Part shown: positions 16,840 through 25,117 of the stretch, in pieces
Position numbering within the stretch: the first letter of the stretch is position 1
Layout of the letters: each line of letters opens with the position of its first letter
NCBI RefSeq assembly: GCF_900114115.1
Contig: NZ_FORX01000020.1
Location: forward strand, 1 to 64,000
DNA from: Desulfomicrobium apsheronum
GTDB lineage: Bacteria > Desulfobacterota > Desulfovibrionia > Desulfovibrionales > Desulfomicrobiaceae
DNA length: 64,000 bases
Reading direction: 5' to 3'
Position numbers and translations under genes: made by a program
The notes under the pieces: model-generated
Seen by the model: only the letters and a program-made list of their open reading frames with translations
Told to the model about the DNA's origin: nothing
The model's database searches: none

Positions 16840-18237
16840 TCACCGCGAAAGGACCGCCTTCATGGCTCCCGCCACCAGCGCGAACTCCGCATCCATGAGC
16901 GTGCGAGGGTCGAGGCAGAACGCGCCGTCCTCCACCCGCCCGACGACCGGGATGTCCTCCGCCAGCAGGCCCTGACGCAAGGAGTCCACGTCCATACCCG
17001 TCGGCGCGACGCTGACCAGCGTGGTCGGCAGGTCCTGTTCCGGAAAGGAGCCGCCGCCCACGCGCGAAAATCCGGGCTTGACCGCCACCAAGGCCAACCC
17101 GGCGAGATCCCGGGACAGCCTGCGCCGCAGACGCCCGGCCCGGGCATGCAGCTCCTTCGGCGCGGCCGTGATCATGGCCAGGGTCGGCACGGAGCGCCTG
17201 GCCTGTTCCGGATCGAGATACAGGCGCAGGGTCGCCTCCAGGGCGGCCAGGGTCATTTTGTCGATGCGCAGGGCGCGGTTGAGCTGGTTTTTCTTGATGC
17301 GCTCGATGAATTCCCGGCGCCCGACGATTACTCCGGCCTGAGGGCCGCCCAGCAGCTTGTCGCCGCTGAAGGTGACCACATCCACCCCGCTCCTTAGCAC
17401 CTGCTGCACCGTGGGCTCGGGCATGAACCCATAAGGGGAAAAATCGAAAAGATTGCCGCTGCCCAGATCCTCGAAAGTGGCCAGTCCCCGTTCCCGGCCC
17501 AGCGCCACCAGATCGGACAGGTCCACTTCCTTGTGAAACCCGATGATGCGGTAGTTGGAGGTGTGCACCTTCATGAGCATGGCGGTGTCCGGGCCGATAG
17601 CCTCCGCGTAGTCGCGCAGGTGGGTGCGGTTGGTGGCCCCGACCTCGTGCAGCACGGCCCCGCTCTTCTTCATGACCTCGGGAATACGGAACGACCCGCC
17701 GATCTCGACCAGCTGCCCGCGCGAGACCACGACCTCGCGGCCCTTGGCAAGAGTGTCGAGGACCAGCAGCACCGCGGCGGCGTTGTTGTTGACCACCAAG
17801 CCCGCCTCGGCCCCGGTCAGGCGGCAGAGCAGCTTCTCGACGTGGGAATAGCGGCTCCCGCGCTGGCCCGTGTCCAGGTCCATCTCCAGGTTGGAATAGT
17901 GGCGGCAGCCCTCAGCCACGGCCAGGACGGCCTCTTCAGCCAGGATGGAACGGCCGAGGTTGGTGTGAATGACCACGCCCGTGGCGTTGAGGACCCGCCT
18001 GAAATGCGGGCGGGAACGCGTCCGCACGTAGGCCCCGGCTCTTGCGGCCAGGGATGTGAATGCCAGGGCGCTCTCGTCCGTGACCACTCCGGCGCGGATC
18101 TCCTCGCGGCAGAGGTCCAGGAACTCGGCCACCAGATCCTTGAGCATCTGGCGCGGCAGTCCGGCCAGGGCCCGGTCTTGTTCCAGGTCCTGCAGAAAAC
18201 GGTCGACGGACGGAATATGTCTGAAAAGAGAAGACAC
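16840..18237 (-). CDS. selA: L-seryl-tRNA(Sec) selenium transferase
   Basis: A 465-residue protein, standard for bacterial SelA. It has an N-terminal helical domain, then NATGVVIHTNLGRS and the PLP lysine motif SGDKLLGGPQAG with Lys294. It converts Ser-tRNA(Sec) to Sec-tRNA(Sec) with selenophosphate, so the organism makes selenoproteins. It starts at GTG with GGGAGG upstream, nine bases after the folC stop. selB, selD and tRNA-Sec are not in this window. Confidence 0.95.
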   Translation of the reverse strand: MSSLFRHIPSVDRFLQDLEQDRALAGLPRQMLKDLVAEFLDLCREEIRAGVVTDESALAFTSLAARAGAYVRTRSRPHFRRVLNATGVVIHTNLGRSILAEEAVLAVAEGCRHYSNLEMDLDTGQRGSRYSHVEKLLCRLTGAEAGLVVNNNAAAVLLVLDTLAKGREVVVSRGQLVEIGGSFRIPEVMKKSGAVLHEVGATNRTHLRDYAEAIGPDTAMLMKVHTSNYRIIGFHKEVDLSDLVALGRERGLATFEDLGSGNLFDFSPYGFMPEPTVQQVLRSGVDVVTFSGDKLLGGPQAGVIVGRREFIERIKKNQLNRALRIDKMTLAALEATLRLYLDPEQARRSVPTLAMITAAPKELHARAGRLRRRLSRDLAGLALVAVKPGFSRVGGGSFPEQDLPTTLVSVAPTGMDVDSLRQGLLAEDIPVVGRVEDGAFCLDPRTLMDAEFALVAGAMKAVLSR

Positions 18238-18246
18238 CGGACCTCC

Positions 18247-19470
18247 CTACAAAAGCTGTTCCGGAAAAAGTTCGTAATAGGCCCCCACCAGATACAGGGA
18301 GCCACAAAGCAGCACCGTGCCTTCCTGACGCAGGGCCTTTTGCAGGTCCTGCGCCGCCAGGGCCCCGGAGCCAAAAAGCGCCGCCAGTTCACGGGCGTCG
18401 AAGGCGCGTTCCATGGGCAGACCCGGAATCACGACCGTATCCGCCAGCGCCCGCAGGCGTTCCAGCACAGCAGGCTCCAGTGTCTTGTCGCGCATGGCCT
18501 GAAAGACGAGCACGTCGAAATGCTCCCCGGCCGCCTCCAGCGCCTCGCACAGGGCGGTCAGCCCCATGGGATTGTGGGCTCCGTCCACCAGAATCCGCCC
18601 ATGCCTGCAAAAACGCCCGAAAAATCGCGTCGTGCCAAGGACTTGTGTACACAGTGCCGCGTCAAATTGCCAGCCCCGGGCCAGGGCCAGACGACTCCAG
18701 GCCAGGGCGGCCAGAGCGGCGTTGCGCAGCTGATACGGAGGATGGCCGGGCAGGGATGCGGGGGGCAGCAACAGGGATGCCGAGCCCACCGGGATGAGAA
18801 ATCCGGAGGAGGTGCGGCAGTCCTCAAGGCTCAGGAGCGGATGCCCTGCCCCGGCCTGCCGGAAAATTTCCATCACGGCCTCTTCCTGCGCGCCCGTCAC
18901 GGCCGGACAGCGCCCCAGGGCCCCGCTCTTGTCGCGGGCGATGTCCGCCAGAGTCGGCCCCAGGATCTGCTCATGGTCCAGGCCCACCGGGGTCATGACC
19001 GCAAGATCGGCCGGGATGGCGCAGGTGGCGTCGTGCGTGCCGCCGAGCCCCGCCTCGAGGATGATCAGGTCAAGCCCCTCCTGCCCGAAAATGTAAAGCG
19101 CCATGACCGTCAGCAGCTCGAAATAGGTCAGCCCCACGCCCGCGCACCTGTCCATGACCGCATTGGCGGCGGCCAGCCAGCCTTCTTCGGGGACCATGGC
19201 CCCGCGCACGCGGATACGCTCGCGCACGCTGGCCAGATGCGGCGAATTGTACAGCCCCGTGGCCAGGCCATGAGCCCGCGCCAGCGCCTCCAGAAAGCCG
19301 GACGTGGAGCCCTTGCCGTTGGTCCCGACCACATGCGCGACCATCGCGGACGGGCGCTCAAGCCCCATGAGCCCAAGGGCCTCATGCATGCGCGACAGGC
19401 CGAGCTGCATGGAAAAAAGTCCCAGACTGTCCAGATACGATTCGAATTCGGCAAAGGAGGCAAAGGTCAT
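18247..19470 (-). CDS. folC: Folylpolyglutamate synthase/dihydrofolate synthase
   Basis: A Mur-ligase-type enzyme of 407 residues from the ATG at 19470 (MTFASFAEFESYLDSLG). It has the ATP loop HVVGTNGKGSTSGFLEAL, the folate-binding segment LYNSPHLASVRERIRV, EAGLGGTHDAT and a C-terminal domain with DGAHNPMGL. It adds glutamates to folates, and in many bacteria also converts dihydropteroate to dihydrofolate. The frame is open upstream to 19752, but that part lies antisense to tRNA-Arg and is not family-like, so the start at 19470 is preferred despite a weak ribosome-binding site. It is the first gene of the operon. Confidence 0.92.
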   Translation of the reverse strand: MTFASFAEFESYLDSLGLFSMQLGLSRMHEALGLMGLERPSAMVAHVVGTNGKGSTSGFLEALARAHGLATGLYNSPHLASVRERIRVRGAMVPEEGWLAAANAVMDRCAGVGLTYFELLTVMALYIFGQEGLDLIILEAGLGGTHDATCAIPADLAVMTPVGLDHEQILGPTLADIARDKSGALGRCPAVTGAQEEAVMEIFRQAGAGHPLLSLEDCRTSSGFLIPVGSASLLLPPASLPGHPPYQLRNAALAALAWSRLALARGWQFDAALCTQVLGTTRFFGRFCRHGRILVDGAHNPMGLTALCEALEAAGEHFDVLVFQAMRDKTLEPAVLERLRALADTVVIPGLPMERAFDARELAALFGSGALAAQDLQKALRQEGTVLLCGSLYLVGAYYELFPEQLL

Positions 19471-19671
19471 GTGCGTGTGGGGGAAAAGATTGAAAAAAGG
19501 CCGACCCAAAAATTGGAGCCAAAAACGCGGGCGAGGCGCAGGGGCAAACCCGCAAGGGCCGACAATCCGGAGAGAATTCATAGAAGTTTCCCGGGCCGGG
19601 AGCAACAGAAAAAGCCCAGACCTGCACTTGACTTTCAGCCCCGGAAAAAATAGGGAATGCTTCCATTTTGC

Positions 19672-19748
19672 GCGCCAGTAGCTCAGGCGGATAGAGCAAT
19701 TGCCTTCTAAGCAATCGGTCGGGGGTTCGAGTCCTCCCTGGCGCGCCA
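19672..19748 (+). tRNA. tRNA-Arg(TCT)
   Basis: A complete cloverleaf: acceptor stem GCGCCAG/CTGGCGC, D-arm AGCTCAGGCGGATAGAGC, anticodon stem ATTGC/GCAAT with loop CTTCTAA (anticodon TCT), and T-arm GGGGGTTCGAGTCCTCC. CCA is encoded (19746-19748). It is on the strand opposite folC. Its 3' part is duplicated at 20583. Confidence 0.95.
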
Positions 19749-19758
19749 CCATAAAAAC

Positions 19759-19795
19759 AAGGGGCTGGATGTAAAAATCCAGCCCCTTCTTCTTT
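19759..19795 (+). terminator. Terminator after tRNA-Arg
   Basis: A 12-bp stem AAGGGGCTGGAT/ATCCAGCCCCTT with a GTAAAA loop is followed by a T-rich run, 10 bases after the tRNA. The same hairpin is duplicated at 20628-20657. Confidence 0.85.
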
Positions 19796-20096
19796 ATCGA
19801 AGTGTCCGCCGCTCATTCACCGGCACAGCAAAATCAATCACCAGATCGGAGCCCGTGGCCTTGGCGTAGCGCCTGAGAATATCCAGACTGATGTTGGAGC
19901 CGCTTTCGATCTTGGCTACGCGCGGCTGACTGATGCCCATACGCCGGGCAACGTCGGCTTGGCTCATGCCCGCCCGCTTCCTGGCCAGGATCATTTTCTT
20001 GATGAACGAGAATTCCTGTTCCAGAGCATCATATTCCCGCGCATATTCCGGATCGTCCTGCAACATCTGATTATGTACGGTTTTTGCGTCGATCAT
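19794..20096 (-). CDS. HigA-like XRE antitoxin
   Basis: A 100-residue protein from the ATG at 20096, which overlaps the toxin stop as ATGA. Residues about 38-92 are an XRE helix-turn-helix (RKRAGMSQADVARRMGISQP, KIESGSNISLDILRRYAKA). The N-terminal part is a helix that could bind the toxin. The pair follows the toxin-first order of HigBA modules. It would repress its own operon and neutralise the toxin. Its stop lies six bases beyond the duplicated tRNA/terminator repeat. Confidence 0.85.
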   Translation of the reverse strand: MIDAKTVHNQMLQDDPEYAREYDALEQEFSFIKKMILARKRAGMSQADVARRMGISQPRVAKIESGSNISLDILRRYAKATGSDLVIDFAVPVNERRTLR

Positions 20097-20419
20097 ATTT
20101 CGTTTTCTCCACATCTTTTCAAAGCCAAGTGTATTTCGTTGAGCGGCGTCTTCTGTGTTTTCTTAACGAAGAATCGAACAACGACCACCCGCCGCCCGGT
20201 CACCATCACATAAAGTCCCCTGGCTATTCCGTCCCGGCCCTGGGCCCTCATCTCCCATATCCGGCCTTGGATACGCCGTGCATGAGGCATGCACAACGCG
20301 TCTTGCCCCATGTCCGCCACCAACCCAAAAATTCTCTGAAAGCGGGCGCGAATCTCAGCGGGAAGCTCTTTGAACTCCCCTAGGGCTTCTTCCAGCAATT
20401 CAACCTTCCAGATTTTCAT
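20093..20419 (-). CDS. RelE/HigB-like toxin (phage Gp49-like family)
   Basis: A 108-residue basic protein with the HigB/Gp49-like pattern. It has EEALGEFKELPAEIRARFQR, then MPHARRIQGRIWEMRAQGRDG, ARGLYVMVTGRRVVVVRFF and VKKTQKTPLNEIHLA. Family members are ribosome-dependent mRNA endonucleases. It is translationally coupled to the downstream antitoxin by a four-base overlap. It lies inside the tRNA-Arg-flanked insertion. I see no lesion, so the pair may be functional. Confidence 0.85.
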   Translation of the reverse strand: MKIWKVELLEEALGEFKELPAEIRARFQRIFGLVADMGQDALCMPHARRIQGRIWEMRAQGRDGIARGLYVMVTGRRVVVVRFFVKKTQKTPLNEIHLALKRCGENEI

Positions 20420-20743
20420 TTATAACTCTACGGTTATTATTTGTCCATGGCCCCGGTGACTGTTTTCCCCTGTGGCCAAGCCTGATTTCATGGCTTAACC
20501 ACTCGAGAATCCCACAATAATAAGCAATTCAGAGCTCAAGGCATCAAATACCGAAAATTCTACTTGTCAGTGCTTACAAACTATCGGTCGGGGGTTCGAG
20601 TCCTCCCTGGCGCGCCACCATAAAAAAAAGGGGCTGGATGTAAAAATCCAGCCCCTTACGCATTTCCGAGAGATCGTTCCCCTCATTATTCCCGGCACAC
20701 GACCATATGTTGCGTCGCTATCCGGACGACACGTCCTCTTGCT
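20420..20743. other. Intergenic stretch with duplicated tRNA-Arg 3' end
   Basis: No gene is visible. Upstream of the toxin the DNA is AT-richer and should hold the promoter of the minus-strand TA pair. At 20583-20657 lies the right copy of the tRNA-Arg 3' end with its terminator hairpin. The rest up to the PIN-domain gene shows nothing. Confidence 0.6.
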
Positions 20744-21136
20744 TCACGGCGTCTTTGGCACAAACAGCACCGGGCCGGGGTAGTCGCGCATCATGCCGTC
20801 CGATGTGAGCAGGGTTATTCCCTCGCTCTTGGCCTGCGCCAGAAGCATCCTGTCGAAAGGGTCCTTGTGGAACATTGGCAGGTCGATGACCGCCAGGGCA
20901 TGCAGGCTTGTGATGCACAGTTCGTTGTATTGGTTATCCAGCAGGCCACGCCGCAGCACTTCCGGATCGACCCTGAAGTCGCTTCTTCCAAGGCTTTTCT
21001 TAATGCCGATCTCCCAGATGCTCGCGGAGCTGAAATAAAGCGTGTTCTTCACGTCACCCACCAAGCTTTCAGCCTTGCCGGGCAAGGTACCAGCCGCCGC
21101 CCACAGCAACATGTGCGTATCGAGGAGCAGTTTCAT
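20744..21136 (-). CDS. PIN-domain toxin of VapC type
   Basis: A 130-residue PIN ribonuclease with an intact acidic set: Asp6 in LLLDTHMLLW, Glu in SSASIWEIGIKKSLGR, Asp in DPFDRMLLAQA and Asp in LLTSDGMM. It begins in an ATGA overlap with the antitoxin stop. VapC-type enzymes cut tRNA or rRNA. The sequence resembles the subgroup paired with Phd-type antitoxins, which fits the neighbour. No lesion is seen. Confidence 0.88.
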   Translation of the reverse strand: MKLLLDTHMLLWAAAGTLPGKAESLVGDVKNTLYFSSASIWEIGIKKSLGRSDFRVDPEVLRRGLLDNQYNELCITSLHALAVIDLPMFHKDPFDRMLLAQAKSEGITLLTSDGMMRDYPGPVLFVPKTP

Positions 21137-21375
21137 CTGGCACCTTCAAACAGGCACTGTATTTCTTCTTTGCCCATGGAGTCAAAATCGTCCGGGACTT
21201 CGATCATGCCCTGCAAAAAACCGATCCTTTTTGCGGGATCCGGCGGTACCTTGAACGCGGTGACAGTAACCATGGGCTTACCGGCCTTGGCGATGACAAA
21301 GGGTTCTCCGTTGACTGCCTGCTCGATCAGACGGGACAAATTCGTCTTGGCATCGTGAATGTTCACCTGGTGCAT
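21133..21375 (-). CDS. Phd/YefM-type antitoxin
   Basis: An 80-residue protein from the ATG at 21375, supported by GGAGGG upstream; the open frame further upstream is not conserved-looking. It begins MHQVNIHDAKTNLSRLIEQA, and GEPFVIAKAGKPMVTVTAF is the Phd/YefM DNA-binding N-domain. The C-terminal tail (EVPDDFDSMGKEEIQCLFEG) would bind the PIN toxin. First gene of the pair. Confidence 0.88.
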   Translation of the reverse strand: MHQVNIHDAKTNLSRLIEQAVNGEPFVIAKAGKPMVTVTAFKVPPDPAKRIGFLQGMIEVPDDFDSMGKEEIQCLFEGAR

Positions 21376-21569
21376 AGGCCCTCCGATGTTAGCTAAGTTC
21401 AAGACTAAGTCTATAAGCTCCGAAGCCAAAGTCAACCAGTAAAATATATGATCCATGCGCGTGCGCAGTCTTTTGCGTTCTAAAGCGCATGCATTCACAA
21501 TGAGCCGAATCATGCACCAAAAAGGCTTAAACGAACGATCTCAGACTAACCGCGTCACACCCCGCCAAA

Positions 21570-21600
21570 AAAAACGCCCACCCCCAAAGGGGCAGGCGTA
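21570..21600 (-). terminator. Terminator of the PilZ gene
   Basis: On the minus strand, an inverted pair CGCCTGCCCC / GGGGGTGGGCG with a short loop is followed by eight T residues, just beyond the PilZ stop. Confidence 0.7.
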
Positions 21601-21625
21601 ACCAAAATAGAACCGCAAGGAAAAG

Positions 21626-21949
21626 CTAGTAATTGTACCGCCGTGGAGCCTGGTTCGCGAGCTCGACGCCCACTCCGTAGCACCCGCCGCAGCTCCCGTC
21701 TTGAGGCGCGCACCAGCGAACCATGCCGAGACACAGGCTCTTGCCGTACAGGCGCGCCTCTTCGGCATCAGGAGCGAACTGGACCTTGATGGTCTCGCCG
21801 GGAGACAGGGGATAGTCCATTTCGAGCATGAAACCGGTGGCGCTGAAATTCACGGCCCGGGAAGAAATCTGCCCGTTTCTCGAAAAGCATTTCTCCACCG
21901 TACAACGCGCCAGGGACGCTTTCCGCTGCGATTTTCTCTTATCCTGCAC
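21626..21949 (-). CDS. PilZ domain protein
   Basis: A 107-residue single PilZ domain. The N-terminal basic motif (KRKSQRKASLARC) and the second motif NFSATGFMLE match the RxxxR and [DN]xSxxG c-di-GMP-binding elements. The C-terminus has several cysteines (CLGMVRWCAPQDGSCGGCYG). It should be a c-di-GMP receptor acting on an unknown partner. Confidence 0.8.
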   Translation of the reverse strand: MQDKRKSQRKASLARCTVEKCFSRNGQISSRAVNFSATGFMLEMDYPLSPGETIKVQFAPDAEEARLYGKSLCLGMVRWCAPQDGSCGGCYGVGVELANQAPRRYNY

Positions 21950-22045
21950 TTTCCAGCTCCATTTTGGATGGTGAACGCTATACGTGATGAATGGATAACG
22001 CAGCCTTGATTTTGCCCTTGACCAGCCTCCGCCTTTGATCTGCCG

Positions 22046-22204
22046 CTACTTCTTACGCATGCAATAAACTCCGCCACTATAAAGCATGAGCACTCCACCA
22101 AGAGCCAGACTTGCGGGACTCCCCGCCATGCACCCGGCCAAACCCACCGTGCCGACAAAAAGAGGAAAGGATTTGTAGACGCAATCGGGTAGCCAAACTC
22201 GCAT
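22046..22204 (-). CDS. Small two-helix membrane protein, 52 aa
   Basis: The frame starts at ATG 22204 with GAGG upstream and reads MRVWLPDCVYKSFPLFVGTV..., ending MRKK. Two hydrophobic stretches (about residues 13-27 and 31-48) are separated by a short loop, and the ends are charged. This looks like a genuine small integral membrane protein. I cannot name a family. Confidence 0.55.
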   Translation of the reverse strand: MRVWLPDCVYKSFPLFVGTVGLAGCMAGSPASLALGGVLMLYSGGVYCMRKK

Positions 22205-22720
22205 TGTCATCCTCTCTTGTACTAGATGTGATCATACAAATGATAATCATTCATAAAAAAATCTATACTACATCAAGATTCGAAGCAATATCTTCCTACT
22301 TAAGTCACAAAAAACTTTAAATCAACAATAAAAACTTTATATCAGAAATATTTTTTAAATTTGATGCAAACAATATATAATTGCTATTTCAAAAAAACAA
22401 AATAACGCCATACATCATCTATTTTAAATAGAAAAAATCTATTTCATAAAAAAACAAAAGTTGATTATCAATAAGCAATTCATTTCACACTGTCCGACCA
22501 GTCTGGACAATCATTTCAAGCCGTCATTCATTTAAGTATGCATCGTGCCAACAAGAATTAAAGCCATGAAAAAACCTGAGTGACATTCCCGCGAACGTGT
22601 GCCCCACAGGGGTGGGCGGGAATCCATGTCTCAAGGGGATGACGACTTTCTAGAGCGACGTCCGGCGTAAAAACGTCCGGACGGGGCCGTGGCGCAAGCC
22701 CGACCTCTCCGGACCGGCTT
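22205..22720. other. AT-rich intergenic region
   Basis: Bases 22230-22480 are strikingly AT-rich (runs such as AATAACGCC flanked by A/T tracts) against a GC-rich background, and have no reading frame of note. It could hold promoters for the minus-strand genes on its left and binding sites for AT-seeking proteins such as MucR. Bases 22600-22720 are GC-rich with short hairpins. Confidence 0.5.
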
Positions 22721-23134
22721 TTACAGCCCCACCAGCAGCTCCCGGGCCTGGACCAAATCCGGGAAATCCTAGGTGCGCGCCAACAGAGTCGTCAGCAGCC
22801 CCCGGGCCTCACCCGTCTGCCCCAGATCGGCAAGAACCCGGGCCAGATGATAGGTCACGGCCGGATCCTCGGGCAGGGACTCATGAGCCTTGCGCAGGAA
22901 CTGCAGGGCCGCGTCCTTGTCGCCCAGGCGATAATGCACCCAGCCTACCGTATCGAGCGCCGACGGGTCGCCGCCCGCGCTGGCCTTGGTGGCCAGGGCC
23001 AGGGCCTCGGAAAGCTGCAGCGGCGTGGGCGCTTGCGCCGTGGCCAGCAGGTAGCCAAGATTGTTGGCCGCAGGCAGCAGGTCGGGGTGACGATCCAAAA
23101 GCTTGCGGTAAATGGCCTCGGCTGCGTATTCCGG
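22721..23134 (-). pseudogene. C-terminal remnant of a TPR protein
   Basis: These codons encode about three TPR-like helical pairs (AAEAIYRKLLDRHPDLLPAA, ALDTVGWVHYRLGDKDAAL, VTYHLARVLADLGQTGEA). An in-frame TAG at 22769-22771 interrupts the frame. Beyond it the same frame continues DFPDLVQARELLVGL to a TAA at 22721, which looks like the natural end. The 5' part has been replaced by a group II intron fragment. PEP-CTERM/exopolysaccharide-type TPR proteins have similar repeats, but assignment is loose. Confidence 0.65.
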
Positions 23135-23885
23135 TCCAAACTGACCACGATGCAACCGGTCATGAAGATCGAACAGGCGTTGTTCTACGTCCGTCCGATA
23201 TTCATGCCAAGTTATCCCATCCACACCCACTGCCGCATACTTTTGCAATTTCATGAAGCTGTCGTACAGGAGATCACGGGTCACATGATGGAGCAAGGCG
23301 GTGAACACCGTTTTCTTGCTGCGCATCGCGGCTTGACGCACACCCTCCAGACCGAATGACACAGCTCCCCGGCCCAGTGTCCGGACCGTGACCGGCTGAA
23401 GAGTGTTCCTCTTGATCGAAATCCTTTCCTCCACAAACTCCTCGGATAATCCCTTTCCTTTGTTCGCTTGCTTCTTCGGTACTATGACTTCGTCCGACTG
23501 CCTGGCTGCGTTCATGCCGGGCTTCGGCGCTTGGCCTTCCCCGACCGGACCTTCAGTTTGCAAGGCCACAGACAGGCCCTTCCGGGTTCCGCGCAAGAAG
23601 TTTCGATGCATGCCAGAGTCTACGACTCCGCCAAGCCGAGAAGCAACTCGCGTTAACGCTGCTTCCCGTGTGGCCTTCCCGATCTGAGAACACGGTCGGC
23701 ACTCGGAAGTTTGAGATTTCGAAGCTCAATGGCTGGCCTGCACCTGCCTCTGTCAACGCTTCAGCCGCAACATTACTGCCACAACCGCATGACTCGAGGC
23801 CGGCGTGATTCGCTATTTCTTCACCGTACGACTCTTTCATTCGCTACTTCTTGCCGGTTTACCGGCGCTTTCTCTCTGAGACCAA
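23135..23885 (-). mobile_element. Group II intron remnant with reverse-transcriptase N-terminus
   Basis: From 23611 the minus strand encodes about 159 residues typical of the N-terminus of group II intron maturases (KKTVFTALLHHVTRDLLYDS, KYAAVGVDGITWHEY, DLHDRLHRG), and then switches abruptly to TPR sequence. Upstream (23612-23885) the RNA part has intron-like segments, including AGCGAATGAAAGAGTCGTAC. The palm, the X/endonuclease domains and the 3' intron domains are all missing, so the element is dead. The 5' boundary near 23885 is approximate. Confidence 0.65.
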
Positions 23886-24346
23886 GAACTCACTAATCTC
23901 ATTCAGTCTGTGATCGGTGATTGGGAATAGGCAACGCAACAGGACTGCGATCATCAACCGCATCCCCTGAAACCTTCCACACCCCTTTCCCGAATTCTCA
24001 AATCAAGACGCGCAAAGGATACAAGTCCCGTGCCAGCAAGACTTTTCTCGAAACCAGCGGGAAAGCCAGGCCGGGCGGGAGCTGAGCGTTTTCTTCCAGC
24101 TGGATTGAATGGATGAATGTTGTCTGATTTGGCTGGATTGTCTTGATTGGTGAATGGTGATTGGTGAGTCGTGATTGGGGTAAGCCGAGCCTCGCAGAGC
24201 CAATGCCAGGGACGGCCTTGGAATACGTATTCATCCGCATTGCTTCCCGTGCTTTCAAAAGACATTGGACTTTGAGTGATCGGTGAACTCTGCGCTTTCA
24301 AACCAATTAGCGGCTTTGACAGCCGTAACCAACATGGTTATAAACT
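23886..24346. other. Non-coding stretch with GTGATTG heptamer repeats
   Basis: No convincing gene. Clusters of GTGATTG / GTGAATG heptamers occur at about 23910-23925 and 24148-24178. The rest may be decayed sequence. Confidence 0.5.
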
Positions 24347-24779
24347 ATGATAAAGACATTCGCACACAAGGGGCTTGAAGCATTTTTCAGAACGGGCTCG
24401 ACAAAGGGGATTCAAGCCAAGCATACATTCAAGTTGTCTTTGATACTTGACCGGCTTGATGCCGCAACGTCTCTGCAAGCAGGCCGTTGAAAAACGGCGA
24501 TCTGCTGCGTCATCAAAAAATCCAGACCGCTTATGTATGCGCAATACACCGCGCGTCCTGGATTTTTTCGTTTCCTTGCATCTCACCATTTTTGAACGGC
24601 CTGCGAATTATGATTTCTTTAACAATCAGCAAGACGTTCATTTCCCAGGCGCTGGGCTTCATCCCCTTCAGGGCAACCTGACTGGCCATTGGTCAGTTAG
24701 GGTTTCAGGCAACTGGCGGGTGACGTTCTGACTCGAAAATGGTGACGTTCACGTCGTCAATTATCTCGACTATCATTAG
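24347..24779 (+). pseudogene. higB toxin gene split by a palindromic element
   Basis: The first 43 codons read as a HigB toxin (MIKTFAHKGLEAFFRTGS, then LSLILDRLDAATSL). The frame then runs into an insertion. After it, HigB resumes with QDVHFPGAGLHPLQGNLTG, HWSVRVSGNWRVTF. A TGA follows where the family normally has an Arg codon, and the frame continues LENGDVHVVNYLDYH to TAG at 24777. Two independent lesions therefore inactivate the toxin. The adjacent antitoxin is intact. Confidence 0.85.
24480..24628. mobile_element. MITE-like palindromic element, copy A (in higB)
   Basis: The element is flanked by GCAAG on both sides (24475-24479 and 24629-24633), a likely 5-bp target duplication. The core has ~19-bp terminal inverted repeats: CAGGCCGTTGAAAAACGG at the left and the complement of CCATTTTTGAACGGCCTG at 24586-24603. 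An inner hairpin is built on AAAAAATCCAG/CTGGATTTTTT. Removing it restores the higB frame. No transposase is encoded. Confidence 0.75.
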
Positions 24780-24787
24780 GAGGCCGC

Positions 24788-25117
24788 ATGCAGACCAGAA
24801 CCCGTAAACCGACGCACCCAGGCCGCATCATAGAGCACCACTACCGGAGGCCCTTGAACTTGACCGTCACGGCCCTGGCCGGACACTTGGGTATATCCCG
24901 GAAGCACCTTTCCAACCTTATCAACGAAAAGGTGGGAATAACTTCGGATATGGCCATGCGCCTTTCCCGTGCTCTCGGGACTTCTCCCGATCTGTGGATG
25001 AACATGCAGAAAACTCGGGATTTATGGGAAGCGGAACACGAGCGCACCGGCTGGGAGGAGGTGAAACCTTTGCCCGGAGTGCAAGGTGTTGGCGGCGTTA
25101 ATGCGGTGGCGGATTAG
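24788..25117 (+). CDS. higA: HigA antitoxin
   Basis: A 109-residue XRE-type antitoxin beginning MQTRTRKPTHPGRIIEHHY, with helix-turn-helix VTALAGHLGISRKHLSNLIN and the HigA-typical ALGTSPDLWMNMQKTRDLWEAE. AGGAGG lies 5 bases upstream and overlaps the end of the higB pseudogene. With the toxin gene destroyed, it is an orphan and could still act as a repressor. The tail after PLPGVQG seems unrelated to the family. Confidence 0.9.
   Translation: MQTRTRKPTHPGRIIEHHYRRPLNLTVTALAGHLGISRKHLSNLINEKVGITSDMAMRLSRALGTSPDLWMNMQKTRDLWEAEHERTGWEEVKPLPGVQGVGGVNAVAD

Larger units (their letters stand above)
19714..20657. mobile_element. tRNA-Arg-flanked insertion carrying a TA pair
   Basis: The 3' part of tRNA-Arg plus its terminator (19714-19788) is repeated at 20583-20657. 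The 75-bp repeats differ at one base, and their starts are 869 bp apart. The right copy lacks the 5' half of the tRNA, as expected of an attR-type scar. The enclosed DNA contains only a HigB/HigA-like pair and no integrase, so this is a minimal or decayed tRNA-targeted element. Confidence 0.75.

Noticed and set aside
19471-19752. An N-terminal extension of FolC running across the tRNA-Arg gene
   Set aside because: The extra 94 codons are antisense to the tRNA and do not resemble FolC; the conserved FolC start is at 19470.
20583-20617. A second tRNA-Arg gene
   Set aside because: Only the T-arm, acceptor 3' strand and CCA are present; the 5' half is missing, so it is an integration or duplication scar.
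24338-24589. An 83-codon minus-strand frame across the higB region
   Set aside because: It is the antisense of the higB fragment and the palindromic element.
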